From assembly GCA_963921425.1 (NCBI GenBank), contig OY992835.1:992001-1056000 (forward strand): a DNA stretch of 64,000 nucleotides, written 5' to 3'. The translations under genes were made by a program, and so were the position numbers. Shown here piece by piece: positions 1 to 11,308 of this stretch. The first letter of the stretch is position 1. Each line of letters starts with the position of its first letter. The notes beneath the pieces were generated by a model. It saw only the letters and a program-made list of their open reading frames with translations. It had not been told where the DNA came from and searched no databases. This DNA comes from Dryas octopetala. Lineage: Eukaryota > Streptophyta > Magnoliopsida > Rosales > Rosaceae.

Positions 1-141
1 ATTGGGGAATTTGGGGGTATATGGGACAATTCCCATCTCACACCCCTTCTCTCTCGAGTCTCGACTGAGCTGCTCTTCATCTTCCACAGCACAGCGGCCG
101 GTTCTTTCTCGCTCTCATCAGAAATTTATGTCAGTGAAACA
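1..141 (+). other. Possible 5' leader exon of the POP1 transcript
   Basis: A pyrimidine-rich stretch ends in a plausible splice donor (AACAG|gtgaca at 141/142). The next coding exon on this strand is POP1 at 3545, and an acceptor (atttcag) lies at 3441. The stretch could therefore be an untranslated first exon joined to 3442. Bases 142-3441 would then be a leader intron containing transposon debris. This is inference from splice-like signals only; no transcript was seen. Confidence 0.3.
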
Positions 142-1146
142 GGTGACAGTCTCCTCTCCTTTCTACTAAACTTAAACAAATTTAGGTTTTTGCTTTCTTT
201 TTTTTTTTCTTTTTTGCAAAGAGAAAGTGAATGGTCTTTCTTTCTCTCTCTAAAACTACCTTGATAAGCATTTTATTATGGTATTAATTTCCTTTGTTCA
301 TCTGAAAATGAATGTTAGTTGTAATTCCATTCATGGTGATTGGGTTTGCTCTTGGGTCTGTGTTCATCTTATCTTTTTAGTTCACGTTGTGCTTTTGTAG
401 TTTATCTCATGGTAATAAGAAACATACGAACTGTGCTATTGAACTAAGGATTTCGATTTTTTCTTTTGTTTTTTTATCTTTTTTATTTTCTGGGAGAATG
501 ACCCAAATAACAATTAGTTTTAAATGTTTTGGTTAAAATTTAAAAGTTTTTCTCTTTGCTTAAGCTATTCAAGTCTTCGACCAAAACAAAAGCTTTTCAA
601 GTCTGAATTGAACTTTGCTATTGAACTGTATTTAACAATTAGCTCTAAATTGCACTGTGCTTAACAATTATGTGTACTGGTATACATGAATGGGTGCATA
701 TGGTAATATTGCGATTGGACAAGTTATTTGTTTGCCTTAGGCCTCCCGGTGTTTGTGTTCCATGTGTTTAGTTCATTTGTTTTTTAATTTCTAGGAACGA
801 GGTTGCTTGACTGCTGTGGGTTTGGGGTTGTTGCCTCGTGCTTGAGGGGTTTCAGCTCATTATTTTCTGTTTTAAAATGGTGACATTAGATCTTACACCC
901 TCTTCATTGTCATTGCGTCATTGTTATCGCTTAATTCATTGTCATCTAATTGTGCAGTCTGAGCTCCTTTATTTTCTTTCCTGCTTAATTTCATTGCCGG
1001 GAAGTACACTTACCATACTTGGACGATCATTGTTCTTGCTTCTGCCAAAACTCAGCTCAGCGCCTCAGAAGGTTGGCTTTATATATATATATATATATAT
1101 ATATCTGTAGTGAATTAACACCCTTCCCCGTGACCTTTTTCTTTGA
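142..1146. other. Non-coding AT-rich stretch, possible POP1 leader intron
   Basis: T-rich intron-like sequence without a credible coding region. A short (TA)n tract lies near 1080-1103. A further exon-like block may begin after an acceptor (tttctag) at about 794, but no protein is recognisable. Confidence 0.35.
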
Positions 1147-1886
1147 TGTATTCTAGGATTAGACAATTAGCAAACACACACAATAACAGCAACAATAAAG
1201 CAATAAGAACACCAAGATTTGTTCTCGAGGTTCGGCGAACTTTGCCTACGTCCCCGTGTGATCCTTAGAGAATCACAGCTGCACTATGTATAGAATAAGC
1301 TTACAAGAACTTATTGATACCCTAGACTACCCAACTCGCAGCCGCTCTCTTCTCTCTTTCACAATTAGCCCTCTTGTGTTTTTCCCTCTTGAAACACCTC
1401 TCTAGAGTTTCTGCCTTTCTTCAGAACTTATGAAGACTTAAGAAACTCCACATGCATCTATGAGACTTATAGCAGCCTATTTATAATGCACAGGCTGCCA
1501 TATACAAGTAGGTTATGATTTGGATTCCTAATCCTAATAGAATTAGGTAATACACTTAATTAGCTAATTCTATTCCCTTGTACATATAGGAAAACACTTG
1601 GAACTCCTTCCAAAACTAGGAAGGTCTTGTGCAAGTCCTCTTTGTCTTCCAAAACTGTACCCTTCTAGGAAACCCAAAAAACTGCCCCAAAAACTTGACG
1701 CCCTTCCTCACTGGTCTCGGGCGACCGGTCTGCCAAACTGCCTGGAAAGGCCAATTACTCTCTGGAGCTGGGCAACCGGTCAGCCAGAGCTCCGACCGGT
1801 CGGCCAAACCTTCCAGAACTTCCGACGAGCCACTTTCACAACACTCTCTCTCTCTCTCTCTCTCTCTCTCTAAACGCTCTTAACCA
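1147..1886 (-). mobile_element. LTR-like retrotransposon remnant (copia type), boundaries unresolved
   Basis: Read on the minus strand, this block has the layout of a plant LTR. It starts with a (GA)n tract, has a TATA-like box (cattataaatagg) near 1480, and then reads toward a motif around 1225-1252 (ggacgtaggcaaagttcgcc on minus). That motif is familiar from the R/U5 part of many plant copia LTRs. The left edge could be the TG at 1147. I found no matching target duplication, so the exact ends are guesses. No coding region of an element is present, so it is a solo LTR or a fragment. Confidence 0.5.
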
Positions 1887-1888
1887 CT

Positions 1889-2362
1889 AGAGCTACAAAC
1901 TCCCACCAAATCCAACACCCTTTGGTTCAGAAAAAAGCACATAGTTTTTTAAGCGGTTTAAGGGTGAGGAACTCCTCCATCCTCATTTCTTTATTAGCTT
2001 GCTTGTATTTCTTTTAATTAACTGTTAGTGAATCATTAATTTTAGTTTTTGAGGAGAACTGATAATTTTCTATTGGGCCTCACAAAAACTGAAACCTGGT
2101 CCAGACAGAGGCTTATAATAATAGGGATAACCTCCCTAATCAGTTTTAGGGTTAGGGATGGAATTGTTTTCATTAGAGCTACAAACTCCCACCAAATCCA
2201 ACACCCTTTGGTTCAGTAAAAGCACATAGTTTTTTAAGCAATTTAAGAGTGAGGAACAGCTCCATCCTTGTTCCTTATTAGTTTTCTTGTATTTCTTTTT
2301 AATTAACTTTTAGTGAGTCATTCATTTGAGTTTTGGGTTAGGGATGAAATTGTTTTCATTCT
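1889..2362. repeat. Tandem duplication, about 286 bp unit, second copy shortened
   Basis: The stretch starting agagctacaaactcccacc at 1889 recurs at 2175 and continues for about 100 bases with few changes. Both copies end with gttaggga-tggaattgttttcatt (2151-2174 and 2338-2362). The first unit is 286 bp. The second lacks an internal piece of about 100 bp. Confidence 0.8.
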
Positions 2363-3441
2363 TTTCCTATAGTTTCAAAGCTCTTTTTTTTGTTTTTATT
2401 TTTACATTTTTTGCCAGTTATTAACGTATACTTAAGGCTATTTATATAAAAAGTAGTAAATAAGACTGAAATGCCAAAAATAGACATTGTTTTGCAGGTT
2501 TAGCCCTCCCCAGAAAATAATCCTGGCTTTGTCCCTGGCTACATCAGCCACCATATTGACAAATTTTATGTCTTAGTAGAAGTCTTTGTTGCCAATTTCT
2601 GCTCGTAGAAATCTTGATGTTTTCTGCTGGTTGTTTCCATGGTCTTGATCCAAAAACATAGGTGTTATCATTGATTTATGAAGCACTGAAAAACAGTAAA
2701 GTGACCTATGAGTTAGCTTTGGTGGCGTTTGATCAAATGAAGTTCTAGGTGAAGGTTTAAGCTGAAAGGTGAATTAATGATAACAACTTTTGTCTCAGTT
2801 AACAATAGTGGGATTTAGCTGTTCTCCAAATTAAGTGCTATGTATAGTACTTTGGTAGTTGGCAAAGTCTTTCATGCATTGGTTTTTTTATATTTTCATC
2901 CAATTTCTTGCATGCTCAACCAGCTACATTGAGTATATTGCCTCTAAATTTCATAGCTATTTCTATTATGTCATTCAAGATCCAAACAAAAATATGCTTG
3001 CATATTGAAGAGACATGTGAGTTGTATGTTGTACCATTTTTATTGTGCTTAAGTTTTCTGGTGGAAACTTGGAAATATATTCGTCTGAACTCCTTTTACT
3101 ATGGGATTTATTGTTCACTCTAGTTTGACCCTTTGTTTTTGTAAGATAACCTGATGAACTCATCTATGCCTCGTCTGATGAGCTCATCCTCGTAATGAAA
3201 CTACTAATATCCTTCGAATAGAAGTGATATTTTTCTGAACTTAATTGAGAAAGTTGATTTGAATTTGTTTTGTTAAATGCCAGACCCAAATACGATTTGC
3301 TGCAAACAATTGATTTTATTGCTCCCATCAGATTCTGAATTTTTTATCTTATGTTTTCCTTTGTTTTAAAATTTATATTTATTGGGAACCACAGTTGGTT
3401 ACTAAGTTTTGTAGCTTACATATTGTTCTCTAACATTTCAG
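2363..3441. other. Non-coding sequence before POP1
   Basis: AT-rich sequence with no open frame resembling a protein. It ends in a polypyrimidine tract and acceptor (ctaacatttcag, 3441), about 100 bases before the POP1 start codon, consistent with the end of a leader intron. Confidence 0.4.
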
Positions 3442-3544
3442 AGTAATGGAGTAGTAGTGGGGGTGAAGAAAGAACTACTATAATTTCTTGTTACGAAATT
3501 ATATAATATCCTTCTTCATCTGAGGAGTTTAGTAATTACGTCTA

Positions 3545-6500
3545 ATGGCTACCGACGGATTCAAACGGCTACAGGTTTCATCAGCTCCACCTCGAAAAAT
3601 CAACGTCCAAAAATTTGCGGAATCGCGAGCTTCAGAGCTCGAGACACTCCATGCTCTTGTATCTAACCGATTGAACAATGATTTTCGGTCTCAAAGAAGC
3701 AAGAGAAGAAGAACCACTGCGTACAACAATCAAGCTGCGAAAAATAGATGTAGAAAGAAGCGAAAACTTGGAGTAGTTGGTCAAATCAATGCTTTGCCTC
3801 CAGAGAATGATGAGAATAATGTTCCTCGTCGCATTCGTCGGAGAGCTGAGCTTAGAATGAACCTTAAAAAGGGATTCTGTACCTCAGGGGATGGGACGAA
3901 GAGGCTTAGAACACATGTTTGGCATGCAAAGAGGTTCACAATGACGAAGCTTTGGGGTTACTACCTTCCCCTGGGTTTGCAGGGCAGGTAATGCATTATT
4001 ATTTTATTGTATCGTTTGTTGAATTATTGTTATATTTATTGATAAATGAATCTTGTTAATAAAGAAACAATAATGTAGAGGAAGGGGATCCAGAGCTGTC
4101 TTGAAGTGGTTCAAGGATGGAATGCTTGTTCATGATGCAAGCTATCATGTAGCTATCCAATTGGAGGGTCCAGAGGCAGGCATTTGCTTTACTTCCTATC
4201 TTATAAATTTAATCCTCTTTCTTCATTCTTTTTTTTTTTCCCTTCCTTTCTTTCTTTCTTTCTTTCTTCTGTTTAGTCCTATTACAGTGCTTGCCATTTT
4301 CATTTATTTTTTCTTAAAAAATGAAAGTGCTGCAATATGTTTTGTCTTCTGTTACTAAATTGTGATCTTACCTTATTTCATATGCTTCCAGGATTCATTA
4401 CTATCAGTGTTAGGAATGGTAATGGTGCCTTCTCCATCTGCTCGTTCTGATATTATTTCCGGTTCTATTAAATCTGGTGTCATATATGATAGTACTATGG
4501 TAAGTTATCCAATTGCACTTTTCTTTTGAATATAGATGACTTCTGGTATTAACTTTATGATCCATATTTTGCAGCTGCATCATTTTGGAGCACCTTTTTC
4601 AAACCCCATTGCTCCTGTGACCTATATGTGGCGGCCTTCTGGCCAACTGAATAGAGATAGTGATGATACTGCTGTATATAACAGCGATGGACGTAATGGA
4701 CTAGAGGGTACAGAGCACTCTTATGACTTTCGCCAGCTTTGGGTGTGGATTCATGCTTCTGCTTTCACTGAAGGGTATGATGCTCTGAAATTAGCTTGTC
4801 AGAAAGAGGTATGCATTTCAATCTCATATGAGTGTACTTGCAAAGCTCTATGGAATCCACCTCTATCTAAGTTTTTCTTTTCATTTTTATTTTTCTCTTA
4901 TTTTGAATATTTGTAACTATTACAATAGAATGGAATAGTCCTGGTTTGGGCGTTTAATTTGTGAGTGAATGATATTCCTAAATTTCTGCTTATATTATGA
5001 TCAAGGATGAATGCGAACTCTTGTCTACTTTTTTGGTAGAAACCAACATTCTTTTCAAATGCAACTAGAGTGGTTTATGTGATGTGCTTGTTGGCAGAAG
5101 CTTTCCCTCTAGTATAGAGTTGTCGTCAGAATTGAAAACTCATCATTGTTAGATGCTTAGATTACCTGTTCTCCATATATTATTTACTATCATTCATTTC
5201 ATGCATTATCTCAGATGGATGAGAGGGGCATCTTGATTAATTGCTTCTCACTTGAGGGTCAACTTGCAAAATTCGAAGTAATGGGACTAAAAGCATTTCA
5301 ACTCCTTCAAAGGACATTACGTCCTGTTACCAAGTAAGTTACAGGAAGAGTTTGATTCATTTTACCAAGTAATGAGGTTAAAGATGGCTAATGTTGTTGT
5401 CTGACTGCACATGATTAGAGATTATTCTTGGAAATTGGTGAAACATTCAGTTGCTGAGGCTGATGATGATTCCCAATCTAAGATTGTACTTGAAAATGAG
5501 GAGGACATTCCTTCTCATGCAATCTTGTCTCTCAATGTCAAGGACCCTCGCACATTCACAGAGAAAAGAAAGATTGCATATGCTCCAGAGTCAGGTTCTG
5601 CTAATATACTAGGTGATGTACTAGGAACTGAAGGCAAAAAGCATGTTGTCTTTGGAGGAATTTCAGAAAAGAATAAAGAGTCACTCTCCTCAATGTGGTC
5701 AGAATCTGAAGGTAGTGGCATGCTTGCAGAGAAGAATTTGTGGGATGTTAGCGGTGGTGCAAGTCCTCCAGTGGAAGAAATTGTTATTTGCAAGGAAAAA
5801 CATGACCAGCATAAGAATTTCTTCTGCCTTGATGATTCAAGTTCAGGGGCACTAAATACTTCAACCAAGTCGCAGTGCTCAAGAACTTGTCCTATTCTGC
5901 TTTTGAAAAATAATAATGGAAGGGGCTTGCATATTGGGTAAACTCCTTATTTCCTGGTTTATTCGTCCATTTAGCGTTACATAGATTAAATTAATTACTG
6001 CATATGCTACATTCTTGTATTAATGTTAGCTCCTAGATTCGGGTTTCGGTGGACACCTGGTCCTCTGAATTATGTTTGTCCTTTTTTCCATTTTCAATAA
6101 ATTTATATTTCTCATCAAAAAATGCTCTAGAGTCTCACATGGTTGTTTACAATTCAGATATATTACAAGTTCTATATCTTTTCTAATCTGAAACATGAAA
6201 TTTGTGGCTTACATGTTTACTACTGGATCTTTGTGCAATAATTGGTCACTTCTTTTTTAATTTTCCAGGACAACAGAATGTGACAATCAATTTTTCTAAC
6301 TTGCCTTAAAATGGCACCAGTGCATCAGACTTTATCATTTTTCTTATTGACTTTTTTTTATTTGTATTTGTCACCTTAGAAGTCTATCTCTTATTGCCAT
6401 ACAGATGGTCTATTATGCTCCCCTTAAGCTGGGTCAAGGCATTTTGGATTTCTCTTGTCTCCAAGGGGGCTCATGCAATAGGTCTGAGAGAGAAGCACTG

Positions 6501-8139
6501 GATTTCATGTGAAGTAAGCATGTGCACTTCATATCTTTTATCTTTAATATCAGGTTATCAAATGTTGTAAGTAAGTCTTCTCCTTTTTGTAGATGGGGTT
6601 GCCATATTTTCCTTCCGATTTTCCTGATTGCAATGCATATATTTGCCTCAAGGCAACTGAAGCTGTTGCCAGTAGTCTTAAAGAGGAACTTCATTCTCCA
6701 GCTATAAGACCTTTGAGGGTTCCCATTCTACTCCCATGGAATAGTATCCGAGTTGCTTTAAACAAAGGACCCACTACAGTGGGAGATACTGAAATATCAA
6801 GGCAGGAACATGGGGTCAGAAGCAATTCATCATCTAACTCTGATTGTGGAAATTGTGATGTTACATTGGTTGGCTGTTATGATCATTCATTTGATGGTTT
6901 TGTAGCACGGACTTCTTTTTCGCTGACAAATTTCTTGAATGAAATTCAAGGCAGTCACTTACATCTATGTCCTCAACTGGCGGATAAGCAGACAAGCTTT
7001 TCTAAGTTTATGAGGGATGAAAGCAAGCTTGGGCAGGGCCAAAATGTGATTACTAACTTTAAATACGACCATAAATTATGTTTTATTAGGTTATATCTCC
7101 ATGCGTACAAGGAAGGGTTTTTTGAGGAGGGAGCAGTTGTTTGTGCACCTCAACTGACTGACATATCATTGTGGACCAGGTAGTCCTTTTTTTGGACTTT
7201 TTATTTTGAATTTGTGATTTGTTCCATCAAATTTATATATCCTCTAAACTTTTTATGATTATATCATCACTTAGTGTTATTCGGAAATTTCCTTCTTGTC
7301 TTTTCTTTTCTAGAAGAGGTGTTTTGATGTGCTGGCAGTTAATAAGTTGGAATCAAATGTGTTTTCTCTGATATGCCTGGACCATGATAAAGGTGGTATA
7401 GTTTAAGAGAAATATTGTGACTTATATACTAGGTTATGCCTCATTACCAAAGAAATTGCCCATGATGAAATTTTACGGAAGTTTAAGTGTAGTTATTGAC
7501 AATTCTAATCTTAGGAGTGAATTCTAAATTTTGTGGCCACTTTTCTTATTTTCTTAAAGTAAGGACATCCTTACTTGAAACTCCCTCACATATATCTGTA
7601 TTTTATAGTAATATTCATGCAGCAGACCGATTATTTTGAAGATAAGCTTCATATACATCTTGCAGGTCAGAGAGTTTCGATGCAGGACTTCAAATACCTC
7701 AATCTGCAGTGACATCATACTTCAAAGAGCAATCTTCTGGTAAGTGGGAACTCCAAATACCGGAGGATACTGTTGGTGGAGAATCTCATCGTTGGCCAAT
7801 AGGATTTGTCACCACTGGTTTTGTTCGAGGGAGGTTAGTTTACTCGCCTCCTGCTACATCACAACTACCAACTTTTGTTTACATTTTTCTGTATATTCAT
7901 TATTTGCCATGTGCTATGTTGCATGCAATCTTATGTGCAGCAAGAAGCCAGTGGCTAAAGCTTTTTGTGAGGCAGTTGTACTTGCTTGTCTTAGAGAAGA
8001 ACAGTGGAATTCGATGCCGGTGAAGCAAAGGCAGAAGGAAATTTATGTCCTTGTCAGGAATTTAAGATCTTCAGCATATAGACTTGCTCTTGCCACCATT
8101 GTCCTGGAACATCAGGGAGAAGATGTGGAATTTCTGTGA
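3545..8139 (+). CDS. POP1: POP1, protein subunit of RNase MRP/RNase P
   Basis: Ten coding exons can be joined with consistent phases: 3545-3987, 4079-4175, 4392-4499, 4575-4808, 5215-5333, 5419-5937, 6405-6513, 6593-7179, 7666-7833, 7941-8139. This gives 861 codons including stop, close to the usual length of plant POP1. The family is the large RNA-binding scaffold of the nucleolar ribonucleoproteins that process rRNA (MRP) and, outside plants, pre-tRNA (P); in plants PRORP enzymes do most nuclear tRNA 5' processing. Residues 1-115 are basic and Arg/Lys rich. The Pop1 N-terminal signature RTHVWHAKRFTM lies near residues 122-133. The POPLD domain begins GWSIMLPLSWVKAFW at about residue 507. 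The conserved C-terminal stretch (GFVTTGFVRG) is near 770. All introns are GT-AG except the second (4176-4391), which appears to start with GC. The start codon is the first ATG of an exon that opens with the family's N-terminus. Confidence 0.93.
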
Positions 8140-8891
8140 ACTGATGCAGACCAGTTGGCTTTGATACGTATAAATATACAATGGAGAACATGTCCGGTTC
8201 TAACATGAATGTACCCAATTTTGAAATGGAGAAAGAGCATAGCAGGAAGGAAACAGAGTAGTTTGAAATTTTACTTTTTACTAAATTAAACAGTTTTGGG
8301 AAGGTAAATTATATTTATACCCAACAATTTGCTCTTCTAACCTTGCACTATTTTTAATAAGAATAGACAATTATAATTTATGTGCAATATGAATTGGTTT
8401 TTAAGCACAAATGATGGTTTTTAAAAAAACAAATTCAATTACTCTTTATACCCTATGCAGGAACCATTCGATGGCCACCAACCAAACAAAACAAAAGTAT
8501 TCGGCTGGTGACTACTTAATGGCTTACAAAGATTTGGTAATCTCCCGGTCAAATTGACATTTAGCAAACTTTTTTGAAACCACTTTATGGAGGTAGGAGT
8601 GCAATTTGGATTGGAAAATCCTATTCTAAGCCAAAAAATTTCAATCTGGCCCTTGACTCAAATCCGAAAATCCTAAAAGATATTGTATTGGAATTAGAAT
8701 GCATTTGTACATTTCAATCTGATTTGAATTTTAATCGAATAATTTCAATTAATTTTGAAATATTCCAAATATACACATATACAATAGCAACTTGTATTAG
8801 TTTTCCACAATTCTCGTGGGATTGACCTCGTATTTATGCAGTCTAAATAACAATGATTTGTATACTTGTAAGTTAAATAAAACAACAATAG
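8140..8891. other. POP1 3' flank, no gene seen
   Basis: The first few hundred bases are probably the POP1 3' untranslated region and terminator. The rest is AT-rich with no recognisable coding sequence until the gag fragment starting at about 8892. Confidence 0.5.
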
Positions 8892-9021
8892 GAGCTTGAA
8901 AAATTGATAAGGTGTTGAGTTTTGGAAATACCTTTGGTCATACAACAGGTTTAGGCTTTGTAGGTGAAGGGTCAAAATCAAGTGCTCCTACAACTAATTT
9001 TGTTAAAGCCGTAGAACTTAA

Positions 9022-9904
9022 GGGCCCGTCTGGTAACGTTTTACAGAATAATTTTCTAAAAACTGTATTGTAAAATGAAAATGACAAATTAAATTTTGCA
9101 TTCTCAAAATATGAGAAGACATCTAGTAGCGTAATTGAAAAACAATTATATAAAACAAAAATAATGAAAACACATTTGATATTAATCAATTAGTACAACC
9201 AAATAATTATATTCACAAAAAATATTAATTATAAATTATTATTAACCAATTTCATAAAATATATAATTAAAAAAGAGAGAAGTTTTATAAAACCCAACCC
9301 ACATCGGCTGGCACGGCTACCTTGGAGGTGGAAGAGTTGTTGGTGGCCGTATTATTAACGGAGACAATACTGCAAGCACCTATGATCTAATTTTACGAAT
9401 GTATTTTCTCTATGTAAGGGTTGTTAAGACTCGTGAGCTTCCTACTATAAATGTTACGGGGAGTCTTGATCCGTTTATTGAAGCGAGAATTGAAAACTAT
9501 AGAGGGATTACAAAGTATATATTTTCAGAGATGGGTAGATAGAGAGAGAAAGAAATAAAGGAATAGATGAGAGATGAAGAGAGATGAGTGAGGTGGGCAG
9601 CGGCAGGGGGTAGGGCTGCCGCCGGAAGTGGGTCTGGCTAGGTGGGGAGGAAGTGCAGATCACATGTTTTTTAATTTTTTTTTTTTCAGTTGTAAATTTT
9701 TTATATTTGTATATGTGTTCTCTATGTTTTCTAAATTCACTGAAAACATCATTTAGTTGTTTTCTGAATTTACACTGTAAACTAAAAATTATATTTTGTG
9801 TTTTTCAAAAACGGTTTTCTCAATATAGCAACCAAACACATTTTTGTCATTTTTTGAATTTGTAAAATGAAAAACCCTTTTGTAAAACGTTACCGAACGC
9901 ACCC
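9022..9904. mobile_element. PIF/Harbinger (Tourist)-like MITE, 883 bp, with captured gene fragment
   Basis: Terminal inverted repeats: the left end is GGGCCCGTCTGGTAACG and continues TTTTACAGA; the right end, reverse-complemented, is GGGTGCGTTCGGTAACG and continues TTTTACAAAA. Both ends are flanked by TAA (9019-9021 and 9905-9907), the 3-bp TSD typical of PIF/Harbinger elements. There is no transposase, so it is non-autonomous. It sits inside an older gag reading frame, which stays in frame when the element and one TSD are removed. The middle holds a piece of a host C2-domain gene (9291-9542). Confidence 0.82.
9291..9542 (+). pseudogene. Captured MCTP/FTIP-type C2 domain fragment
   Basis: An uninterrupted frame of 83 codons without a suitable start reads LGGGRVVGGR, then TASTYDLILRMYFLYVRVVK, then LPTINVTGSLDPFIEARI and NYRGITKY. 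Plant MCTP/FTIP proteins (multiple C2 domains and transmembrane region; FTIP1, QUIRKY relatives) have this order: an LGGG-containing linker, the STYDLVEQM motif, then the first strands of a C2 domain with VTGSLDPYVEV. Changes against the family such as ILRM for VEQM and EARI for EVRI look like drift after capture. The frame ends at TAG 9540-9542, shortly after the homology stops (about 9525). It lies between the MITE ends, so it is transduplicated sequence and not a gene in place. Confidence 0.75.
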
Positions 9905-10164
9905 TAAGTCTTCCACAATAGCTTCTTCATTTTTAGTGTCTCATCCTTCTAAGGTAGCTCCCAAGTCAAAGATTATACCCATGTGTTATCATTGTGGTAG
10001 GCTTGACCACATTAGGCTTAGATGTAACCTTCTTAGAAAGAACACTAAGAATTTTTTTAAGCCTATAATAAACAAGGGTAGAAATTCTCTTCAAGGTCAA
10101 GTTCATGCACTTATTAATGAGGCTAATAGGATTTCAAAGTTTATTTCTCATTTCATGCATACCA

Positions 10165-10648
10165 TGTAAATCATATATATCAACTATCAAATATATACTA
10201 CAGTCACACATGTAGAAGAACACAAAGAACACCTCTGCCTGCACGTAGTGACTTACCAGATGTTGAAGAAGTCATGGCTAAGACTAGAACTAGGCTTCTA
10301 CTCTCTCTACAACTTTGATGCACTGATTTATGGGGCTCAGATTTCTACAGTATGTATGAGAGTAGGGACTAGCTCTACTTATAAGGGATGTCTAGGCTAG
10401 TCCTAACCATAATGGACTTACTGCCGAGATACAAGTCTGCTCCCTTAAGGTTAGAGTCTTATTCCATGTTTAAGTGAGCAAAGCCAGCTCATAAGAGGTC
10501 CCTCAATCCATATAGAACACTGATAACACAGCTGGTCTAAGGATGTATCCGGATTGCTCTAGGTAAACCCAATTTCTTGGTCCTTAAGTCATGATGAGTT
10601 GTTGTAGTAATCAAAGTGTACTAATGTTGTCCATATAGAATTCTTACA
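10165..10648 (-). repeat. 3' LTR of the copia element
   Basis: 484 bp, TGTAA...TTACA, matching the LTR at 20822-21309 with about 21 substitutions and a 4-base indel by hand count. The adjacent internal purine-rich tract makes this the 3' LTR of a minus-strand element. Confidence 0.93.
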
Positions 10649-10664
10649 TTCTCCCACTTGGACA
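10649..10664 (-). other. Polypurine tract of the copia element
   Basis: On the minus strand the sequence next to the LTR reads tccaagtgggagaa immediately before TGTAA. This is the usual plus-strand priming tract of plant copia elements. Confidence 0.75.
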
Positions 10665-11308
10665 ACACTAATCCACACAACAAGAACACCAAAAATTGTA
10701 CCAAAGAATCCTTAGTGATCACATTAGATTTACTAGAGCTGAACTATCTTCAAGACTTGGTCAATTTTGGACATCAATTCAAAACTACAAAAAAATCATA
10801 CACTCATACGAGTATAAGCACTCTGTAATTACCAAACCAAATCAAAAACCACATAAGTCACCAACAAAAACATAAGATAAAAAGAAAATGCATATGGAAA
10901 CTGAAACCATATACCATATGCTCAGCCCACTGGAAGATTTCAAAAGAAATCTTACTGTGTTTCGGAAATGAAGCTCTTTTACAAGAAAAACTTGTGTACC
11001 TGTAAGTACCTGTCTAATGAACTATTGACAAGACTTATAACTTAACAAGTATGAGAATTCATTGTAATGATAGCCTTAAAATGAAAAATTGGTAAAAACC
11101 AAAATACATACATAAATATCCAAATTCGAAAACATTACCAAATGTCTGAAAAGGAAATAACAGAAAATAGTAGAAATGAAAAAGAACTAAAACAGAAAAC
11201 AAGTTACTCTCATTGATCAACAGATTCCAAGTTCTCAGCTAATTCCATTTTGGAAACAAAATCTAGGAAAACTTTAATTGGTAATGCCTTAATGAATGGA
11301 TATGCCAA
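10665..11308 (-). other. 3' untranslated internal region of the copia element
   Basis: Non-coding sequence between the end of the RNase H region and the 3' LTR. On the minus strand the pol frame decays around 11240-11310. Nothing else is recognisable. Confidence 0.6.

Larger units (their letters stand above)
8892..10164 (+). pseudogene. Copia-type gag fragment with zinc knuckle, interrupted by a MITE
   Basis: Reading from 8892 gives a gag-like segment (ELEKIDKVLSFG...HTTGLGFVGEG, to 9018). Skipping the MITE and one TAA target copy, the same frame resumes at 9905 and reaches a CCHC zinc knuckle at about 9982-10023 (CYHCGRLDHIRLRC, CX2CX4HX4C). Plant copia gag/pol proteins have this layout. 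The frame is lost upstream at an in-frame TAG (8889-8891). It is cut downstream by the left LTR of the copia element at 10165. Neither protease nor polymerase of this older element is visible, so this is a relic. Confidence 0.7.

Noticed and set aside
1111..1922. 8-bp direct repeat ACACCCTT (near 1118 and 1914) as a hAT-type target duplication
   Set aside because: The right copy lies within sequence repeated intact at 2175, so it is not an insertion border. No inverted ends match.
5515..5868. 117-codon frame on the minus strand
   Set aside because: It is antisense to POP1 exon 6, whose sense frame fits the family and splicing.
8938..9189. Minus-strand frame of 83 codons
   Set aside because: It crosses the MITE border and is antisense to the gag relic. 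No domain is present.
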